This document shows, piece after piece, positions 55,901 to 64,000 of a stretch of 64,000 bases of DNA. The notes under the pieces were generated by a model. That model searched no databases. It was not told the origin of the DNA and saw nothing but the letters and a program-made list of their open reading frames with translations. Source of the DNA: Bufo bufo (lineage: Eukaryota; Chordata; Amphibia; Anura; Bufonidae); assembly GCF_905171765.1 (NCBI RefSeq), contig NC_053390.1:138727468-138791467 (forward strand), read 5' to 3'. Position numbers and translations under genes: made by a program. The first letter of the stretch is position 1. Each line of letters begins with the position of its first letter.

Positions 55901-58900
55901 GGTTGAAAAACCATTCCCAAATTTGCCATTCTCAAAATAACTAGTTTCTGGTATTTGAGGCCTACTTGAAATCTATCCCAAAAAAAATATCTTACATTGA
56001 AGGTACTGATAGTGTCATTCAGAAAAACCTAAGACACACTCTAGCGTGCTGATAGAAATCTGATTCTGTGATTAAACCTATACCTGTCACACAGCGCAAA
56101 AAAAAACAGGCCTCACATCTCTATTTAACCAAATCTGTACTGTTTTAGCTGGTCAAGTTATTTGTAGTGACCGTAAAAGCACACTTTTTTTTCTGGGTTG
56201 AAAAACCATTCCCAAATTTGCCATTCTCAAAATAACTAGTTTCTGGTATTTGAGGCCTACTTGAAATCTATCCCAAAAAGAATATCTTACATTGAAGCTA
56301 GTGATAGTGTCATTCAGAAAAACCTAAGACACACGCTAGCGTGCTGATAAAAGTCTGATTCTGTGATTAAACCTATACCTGTCACACAGCGCAAAAAAAA
56401 ACAGGCCTCACATCTCTATTTAACCAAATCTGTACTGTTTTAGCTGGTCAAGTTATTTGTAGTGACCGTAAAAGCACACTTTTTTTTCTGGGTTGAAAAA
56501 CCATTCCCAAATTTGCCATTCTCATAATAACTAGTTTCTGGTATTTGAGGCCTACTTGAAATCTATCCCATAAAGAATATCTTACATTAAAGCTAGTGAT
56601 AGTGTCATTCAGAAAAACCTAAGACACACGCTAGCGTGCTGATAGAAATCTGATTCTGTGATTAAACCTATACCTGTCACACAGCGCAAAAAAAAACAGG
56701 CCTCACATCTCTATTTAACCAAATCTGTACTGTTTTAGCTGGTCAAGTTATTTGTAGTGACCGTAAAAGCACACTTTTTTTTCTGGGTTGAAAAACCATT
56801 CCCAAATTTGCCATTCTCAAAATAACTAGTTTCTGGTATTTGAGGCCTACTTGAAATCTATCCCAAAAAGAATATCTTACATTGAAGCTAGTGATAGTGT
56901 CATTCAGAAAAACCTAAGACACACGCTAGCATGCTGATAGAAGTCTGATTCTGTGATTAAACCTATACCTGTCACACAGCGCAAAAAAAAACAGGCCTCA
57001 CATCTCTATTTAACCAAATCTGTACTGTTTTAGCTGATCAAGTTATTTGTAGTGACTGTAAAAGCACACTTTTTTTTCTGGGTTGAAAAACCATTCCCAA
57101 ATTTGCCATTCTCAAAATAACTAGTTTCTGGTATTTGAGGCCTACTTGAAATCTATCCCAAAAAGAATATCTTACATTGAAGCTAGTGATAGTGTCATTC
57201 AGAAAAACCTAAGACACACGCTAGCGTGCTGATAGAAATCTGATTCTGTGATTAAACCTATACCTGTCACACAGCGCAAAAAAAAACAGGCCTCACATCT
57301 CTATTTAACCAAATCTGTACTGTTTTAGCTGGTCAAGTTATTTGTAGTGACCGTAAAAGCACACTTTTTTTTCTGGGTTGAAAAACCATTCCCAAATTTG
57401 CCATTCTCAAAATAACTAGTTTCTGGTATTTGAGGCCTACTTGAAATCTATCCCAAAAAGAATATCTTACATTGAAGCTAGTGATAGTGTCATTCAGAAA
57501 AACCTAAGACACACGCTAGCGTGCTGATAGAAATCTGATTCTGTGATTAAACCTATACCTGTCACACAGCGCAAAAAAAAACAGGCCTCACATCTCTAAT
57601 TAACCAAATCTGTACTGTTTTAGCTGGTCAAGTTATTTGTAGTGACCGTAAAAGCACACTTTTTTTTCTGGGTTGAAAAACCATTCCCAAATTTGCCATT
57701 CTCAAAATAACTAGTTTCTAGTATTTGAGGCCTACTTGAAATCTATCCCAAAAAGAATATCTTACATTGAAGCTAGTGATAGTGTCATTCAGAAAAACCT
57801 AAGACACACGCTAGCGTGCTGATAGAAATCTGATTCTGTTATTAAACCTATACCTGTCACACAGCGCAAAAAAAAACAGGTCTCACATCTCTATTTAACC
57901 AAATCTGTACTGTTTTAGCTGGTCAAGTTATTTGTAGTGACCGTAAAAGCACACTTTTTTTTCTGGGTTGAAAAACCATTCCCAAATTTGCCATTCTCAA
58001 AATAACTAGTTTCTGGTATTTGAGGCCTACTTGAAATCTATCCCAAAAAGAATATCTTACATTGAAGCTAGTGATAGTGTCATTCAGAAAAACCTAAGAC
58101 ACACGCTAGCGTGCTGATAGAAATCTGATTCTGTGATTAAACCTATACCTGTCACACAGCGCAAAAAAAAACAGGCCTCACATCTCTAATTAACCAAATC
58201 TGTACTGTTTTAGCTGGTCAAGTTATTTGTAGTGACCGTAAAAGCACACTTTTTTTTCTGGGTTGAAAAACCATTCCCAAATTTGCCATTCTCAAAATAA
58301 CTAGTTTCTAGTATTTGAGGCCTACTTGAAATCTATCCCAAAAAGAATATCTTACATTGAAGCTAGTGATAGTGTCATTCAGAAAAACCTAAGACACACG
58401 CTAGCGTGCTGATAGAAATCTGATTCTGTTATTAAACCTATACCTGTCACACAGCGCAAAAAAAAACAGGCCTCACATCTCTATTTAACCAAATCTGTAC
58501 TGTTTTAGCTGGTCAAGTTATTTGTAGTGACCGTAAAAGCACACTTTTTTTTCTGGGTTGAAAAACCATTCCCAAATTTGCCATTCTCAAAATAACTAGT
58601 TTCTGGTATTTGAGGCCTACTTGAAATCTATCCCAAAAAGAATATCTTACATTGAAGCTAGTGATAGTGTCATTCAGAAAAACCTAAGACACACGCTAGC
58701 GTGCTGATAGAAATCTGATTCTGTGATTAAACCTATACCTGTCACACAGCGCAAAAAAAAACAGGCCTCACATCTCTATTTAACCAAATCTGTACTGTTT
58801 TAGCTGGTCAAGTTATTTGTAGTGACCGTAAAAGCACACTTTTTTTTCTGGGTTGAAAAACCATTCCCAAATTTGCCATTCTCAAAATAACTAGTTTCTG

Positions 58901-61900
58901 GTATTTGAGGCCTACTTGAAATCTATCCCAAAAAGAATATCTTACATTGAAGCTAGTGATAGTGTCATTCAGAAAAACCTAAGACACACGCTAGCGTGCT
59001 GATAGAAATCTGATTCTGTGATTAAACCTATACCTGTCACACAGCGCAAAAAAAAACAGGCCTCACATCTCTATTTAACCAAATCTGTACTGTTTTAGCT
59101 GGTCAAGTTATTTGTAGTGACCATAAAAGCACACTTTTTTTTCTGGGTTGAAAAACCATTCCCAAATTTGCCATTCTCAAAATAACTAGTTTCTGGTATT
59201 TGAGGCCTACTTGAAATCTATCCCAAAAAGAATATCTTACATTGAAGCTAGTGATAGTGTCATTCAGAAAAACCTAAGACACACGCTAGCGTGCTGATAG
59301 AAATCTGATTCTGTTATTAAACCTATACCTGTCACACAGCGCAAAAAAAAACAGGTCTCACATCTCTATTTAACCAAATCTGTACTGTTTTAGCTGGTCA
59401 AGTTATTTGTAGTGACCGTAAAAGCACACTTTTTTTTCTGGGTTGAAAAACCATTCCCAAATTTGCCATTCTCAAAATAACTAGTTTCTGGTATTTGAGG
59501 CCTACTTGAAATCTATCCCAAAAAGAATATCTTACATTGAAGCTAGTGATAGTGTCATTCAGAAAAACCTAAGACACACGCTAGCGTGCTGATAGAAATC
59601 TGATTCTGTGATTAAACCTATACCTGTCACACAGCGCAAAAAAAAACAGGCCTCACATCTCTATTTAACCAAATCTGTACTGTTTTAGCTGGTCAAGTTA
59701 TTTGTAGTGACCGTAAAAGCACACTTTTTTTTCTGGGTTGAAAAACCATTCCCAAATTTGCCATTCTCAAAATAACTAGTTTCTGGTATTTGAGGCCTAC
59801 TTGAAATCTATCCCAAAAAGAATATCTTACATTGAAGCTAGTGATAGTGTCATTCAGAAAAACCTAAGACACACGCTAGCGTGCTGATAGAAATCTGATT
59901 CTGTGATTAAACCTATACCTGTCACACAGCGCAAAAAAAAAAACAGGCCTCACATCTCTATTTAACCAAATCTGTACTGTTTTAGCTGGTCAAGTTATTT
60001 GTAGTGACCTGTAAAAGCACACTTTTTTTTCTGGGTTGAAAAACCATTCCCAAATTTGCCATTCTCAAAATAACTAGTTTCTGGTATTTGAGGCCTACTT
60101 GAAATCTATCCCAAAAAGAATATCTTACATTGAAGCTAGTGATAGTGTCATTCAGAAAAACCTAAGACACACGCTAGCGTGCTGATAGAAATCTGATTCT
60201 GTGATTAAACCTATACCTGTCACACAGCGCAAAAAAAAACAGGCCTCACATCTCTATTTAACCAAATCTGTACTGTTTTAGCTGGTCAAGTTATTTGTAG
60301 TGACCGTAAAAGCACACTTTTTTTTTCTGGGTTGAAAAACCATTCCCAAATTTGCCATTCTCAAAATAACTAGTTTCTGGTATTTGAGGCCTACTTGAAA
60401 TCTATCCCAAAAAGAATATCTTACATTGAAGCTAGTGATAGTGTCATTCAGAAAAACCTAAGACACACGCTAGCGTGCTGATAGAAATCTGATTCTGTGA
60501 TTAAACCTATACCTGTCACACAGCGCAAAAAAAAACAGGCCTCACATCTCTATTTAACCAAATCTGTACTGTTTTAGCTGGTCAAGTTATTTGTAGTGAC
60601 CGTAAAAGCACACTTTTTTTTCTGGGTTGAAAAACCATTCCCAAATTTGCCATTCTCAAAATAACTAGTTTCTGGTATTTGAGGCCTACTTGAAATCTAT
60701 CCCAAAAAGAATATCTTACATTGAAGCTAGTGATAGTGTCATTCAGAAAAACCTAAGACACACGCTAGCGTGCTGATAGAAATCTGATTCTGTGATTAAA
60801 CCTATACCTGTCACACAGCGCAAAAAAAAACAGGCCTCACATCTCTATTTAACCAAATCTGTACTGTTTTAGCTGGTCAAGTTATTTGTAGTGACCGTAA
60901 AAGCACACTTTTTTTTCTGGGTTGAAAAACCATTCCCAAATTTGCCATTCTCAAAATAACTAGTTTCTGGTATTTGAGGCCTACTTGAAATCTATCCCAA
61001 AAAGAATATCTTACATTGAAGCTAGTGATAGTGTCATTCAGAAAAACCTAAGACACACGCTAGCGTGCTGATAGAAGTCTGATTCTGTGATTAAACCTAT
61101 ACCTGTCACACAGCGCAAAAAAAAACATGCCTCACATCTCTATTTAACCAAATCTGTACTGTTTTAGCTGGTCAAGTTATTTGTAGTGACCGTAAAAGCA
61201 CACTTTTTTTTCTGGGTTGAAAAACCATTCCCAAATTTGCCATTCTCAAAATAACTAGTTTCTGGTATTTGAGGCCTACTTGAAATCTATCCCAAAAAGA
61301 ATATCTTACATTGAAGGCTAGTGATAGTGTCATTCAGAAAAACCTAAGACACACGCTAGCGTGCTGATAGAAATCTGATTCTGTGATTAAACCTATACCT
61401 GTCACACAGCGCAAAAAAAAACAGGCCTCACATCTCTATTTAACCAAATCTGTACTGTTTTAGCTGGTCAAGTTATTTGTAGTGACCGTAAAAGCACACT
61501 TTTTTTTTCTGGGTTGAAAAACCATTCCCAAATTTGCCATTCTCAAAATAACTAGTTTCTGGTATTTGAGGCCTACTTGAAATCTATCCCAAAAAGAATA
61601 TCTTACATTGAAGCTAGTGATAGTGTCATTCAGAAAAACCTAAGACACACGCTAGCGTGCTGATAGAAATCTGATTCTGTGATTAAACCTATACCTGTCA
61701 CACAGCGCAAAAAAAAACAGGCCTCACATCTCTATTTAACCAAATCTGTACTGTTTTAGCTGGTCAAGTTATTTGTAGTGACCGTAAAAGCACACTTTTT
61801 TTTCTGGGTTGAAAAACCATTCCCAAATTTGCCATTCTCAAAATAACTAGTTTCTGGTATTTGAGGCCTACTTGAAATCTATCCCAAAAAGAATATCTTA

Positions 61901-64000
61901 CATTGAAGCTAGTGATAGTGTCATTCAGAAAAACCTAAGACACACGCTAGCGTGCTGATAGAAATCTGATTCTGTGATTAAACCTATACCTGTCACACAG
62001 CGCAAAAAAAAACAGGCCTCACATCTCTATTTAACCAAATCTGTACTGTTTTAGCTGGTCAAGTTATTTGTAGTGACCGTAAAAGCACACTTTTTTTTTT
62101 TGGGTTAAAAACCATTCCCAAATTTGCCATTCTCAAAATAACTAGTTTCTGGTATTTGAGGCCTACTTGAAATCTATCCCAAAAAGAATATCTTACATTG
62201 AAGCTAGTGATAGTGTCATTCAGAAAAACCTAAGACACACGCTAGCGTGCTGATAGAAGTCTGATTCTGTGATTAAACCTATACCTGTCACACAGCGCAA
62301 AAAAAAACAGGCCTCACATCTCTATTTAACCAAATCTGTACTGTTTTAGCTGGTCAAGTTATTTGTAGTGACCGTAAAAGCACACTTTTTTTTCTGGGTT
62401 GAAAAACCATTCCCAAATTTGCCATTCTCAAAATAACTAGTTTCTGGTATTTGAGGCCTACTTGAAATCTATCCCAAAAAGAATATCTTACATTGAAGCT
62501 AGTGATAGTGTCATTCAGAAAAACCTAAGACACACGCTAGCGTGCTGATAGAAAGTCTGATTCTGTGATTAAACCTATACCTGTCACACAGCGCAAAAAA
62601 AAACAGGCCTCACATCTCTATTTAACCAAATCTGTACTGTTTTAGCTGGTCAAGTTATTTGTAGTGACCGTAAAAGCACACTTTTTTTTCTGGGTTGAAA
62701 AACCATTCCCAAATTTGCCATTCTCAAAATAACTAGTTTCTGGTATTTGAGGCCTACTTGAAATCTATCCCAAAAAGAATATCTTACATTGAAGCTAGTG
62801 ATAGTGTCATTCAGAAAAACCTAAGACACACGCTAGCGTGCTGATAGAAATCTGATTCTGTGATTAAACCTATACCTGTCACACAGCGCAAAAAAAAACA
62901 GGCCTCACATCTCTATTTAACCAAATCTGTACTGTTTTAGCTGGTCAAGTTATTTGTAGTGACCGTAAAAGCACACTTTTTTTTCTGGGTTGAAAAACCA
63001 TTCCCAAATTTGCCATTCTCAAAATAACTAGTTTCTGGTATTTGAGGCCTACTTGAAATCTATCCCAAAAAGAATATCTTACATTGAAGCTAGTGATAGT
63101 GTCATTCAGAAAAACCTAAGACACACGCTAGCGTGCTGATAGAAGTCTGATTCTGTGATTAAACCTATACCTGTCACACAGCGCAAAAAAAAACAGGCCT
63201 CACATCTCTATTTAACCAAATCTGTACTGTTTTAGCTGGTCAAGTTATTTGTAGTGACCTGTAAAAGCACACTTTTTTTTCTGGGTTGAAAAACCATTCC
63301 CAAATTTGCCATTCTCAAAATAACTAGTTTCTGGTATTTGAGGCCTACTTGAAATCTATCCCAAAAAGAATATCTTACATTGAAGCTAGTGATAGTGTCA
63401 TTCAGAAAAACCTAAGACACACGCTAGCGTGCTGATAGAAATCTGATTCTGTGATTAAACCTATACCTGTCACACAGCGCAAAAAAAAACAGGCCTCACA
63501 TCTCTATTTAACCAAATCTGTACTGTTTTAGCTGGTCAAGTTATTTGTAGTGACCGTAAAAGCACACTTTTTTTCTGGGTTGAAAAACCATTCCCAAATT
63601 TGCCATTCTCAAAATAACTAGTTTCTGGTATTTGAGGCCTACTTGAAATCTATCCCAAAAAGAATATCTTACATTGAAGCTAGTGATAGTGTCATTCAGA
63701 AAAACCTAAGACACACGCTAGCGTGCTGATAGAAATCTGATTCTGTGATTAAACCTATACCTGTCACACAGCGCAAAAAAAAACAGGCCTCACATCTCTA
63801 TTTAACCAAATCTGTACTGTTTTAGCTGGTCAAGTTATTTGTAGTGACCGTAAAAGCACACTTTTTTTTCTGGGTTGAAAAACCATTCCCAAATTTGCCA
63901 TTCTCAAAATAACTAGTTTCTGGTATTTGAGGCCTACTTGAAATCTATCCCAAAAAGAATATCTTACATTGAAGCTAGTGATAGTGTCATTCAGAAAAAC
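46980..64000. repeat. 295-bp satellite array, at least 57 units
   Basis: CTGTTTTAGCTGGTCAAGTT recurs from 46991 to 63827; the first six anchors are exactly 295 bp apart, and the total distance is about 57 units. Units are highly similar and differ mainly at single bases and in A/T homopolymer length. Most contain the perfect palindrome CACGCTAGCGTG; some have CATGCTAGCGTG-class or CTAGCGTATGAT variants. The unit is the same as the 5' subterminal repeat of hAT copies 1 and 2. Several markers repeat at about 5015 bp (17 units), showing higher-order structure. There is no coding capacity. The array continues past the window. Confidence 0.97.

Larger units (their letters stand above)
46111..64000 (+). 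mobile_element. hAT DNA transposon, copy 3, inverted, carrying a giant internal array
   Basis: The terminus TAGGGATGAGCGAACCCGAA at 46111 is followed by the same 5' region as copies 1 and 2 in opposite orientation. This includes the hairpin at 46299-46342, the 78-bp repeats and then the 295-bp repeat. It has 54 bp near the terminus (46141-46194) that copies 1 and 2 both lack. The left flank is ordinary AT-rich sequence, not the minisatellite. The transposase would lie beyond the right edge, if present. The strand given is the reading direction from this 5' terminus. Confidence 0.9.

Noticed and set aside
46980..64000. CRISPR-like array of regular repeats
   Set aside because: The whole 295-bp unit is conserved with no variable spacers, and it is part of a eukaryotic transposon.
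46980..64000. Centromeric or telomeric satellite
   Set aside because: There is no telomere hexamer and no recognisable centromere box. Origin in a hAT element is directly visible; chromosomal location is unknown.

Overview
The window reads as repeat-dense nuclear DNA from a vertebrate, most likely an anuran amphibian. This rests on the mix of element families: hAT, piggyBac, Kolobok-like TTAA MITEs, Tc1, a chromodomain Gypsy element and a CR1-type LINE with an SGNH-esterase ORF1. I recognise the families but could run no search. No host gene, tRNA, rRNA, operon or prokaryotic feature could be supported. Every coding region here belongs to a transposable element.

Layout. (1) 1-7692 is a large hAT element (copy 1, transposase on the minus strand) with an intact 1141-aa transposase. 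Tandem arrays flank the gene: at least 18 units of 141 bp downstream, and 295-bp plus 78-bp units upstream. (2) 7693-8302 is a 35/51-bp minisatellite that ends abruptly against a truncated Tc1 element (8303-8811). (3) 8812-13513 is a nest: a second hAT family ('family B') holding a piggyBac fragment, the 3' end of another hAT transposase gene, and a piggyBac end. (4) 13514-19240 is hAT copy 2, whose transposase is broken by two nonsense changes and at least three frameshifting indels. It is followed by the same minisatellite, expanded to 3.9 kb (19241-23090). (5) 23103-30206 holds a 600-bp hAT MITE, a foldback TTAA MITE, and a family-B hAT with a perfect 8-bp target duplication that contains a piggyBac element. 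(6) 30209-38045 is a decayed IS630/Tc1-mariner element. A young Gypsy chromovirus (30514-35631, 643-bp LTRs) sits inside it and is itself interrupted by a 679-bp near-perfect palindromic MITE. (7) 38426-39364 is a Tc1 foldback derivative. (8) 40724 to about 44945 is a minus-strand CR1-type LINE. (9) 46111-64000 is hAT copy 3, inverted. Its 295-bp subterminal repeat has expanded to at least 57 units and runs off the window.

The main biological point is that one hAT family carries internal tandem repeats whose copy number differs greatly among three copies only tens of kb apart (about 2.4, 1.4 and at least 57 units of the 295-bp repeat; at least 18 versus 5 units of the 141-bp repeat). This looks like satellite DNA forming out of a transposon's subterminal region. 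The largest array also shows higher-order repeat structure. Copies 1 and 2 share a flanking minisatellite that copy 3 lacks, so they were probably made by segmental duplication rather than two independent insertions.

Also notable are a run of ten perfect or near-perfect hairpins in the piggyBac element (26693-27106) and a 10-base match between the predicted 5' end of the Gypsy transcript and the site just after its LTR, as expected for self-primed reverse transcription. Counts and identities were made by eye.
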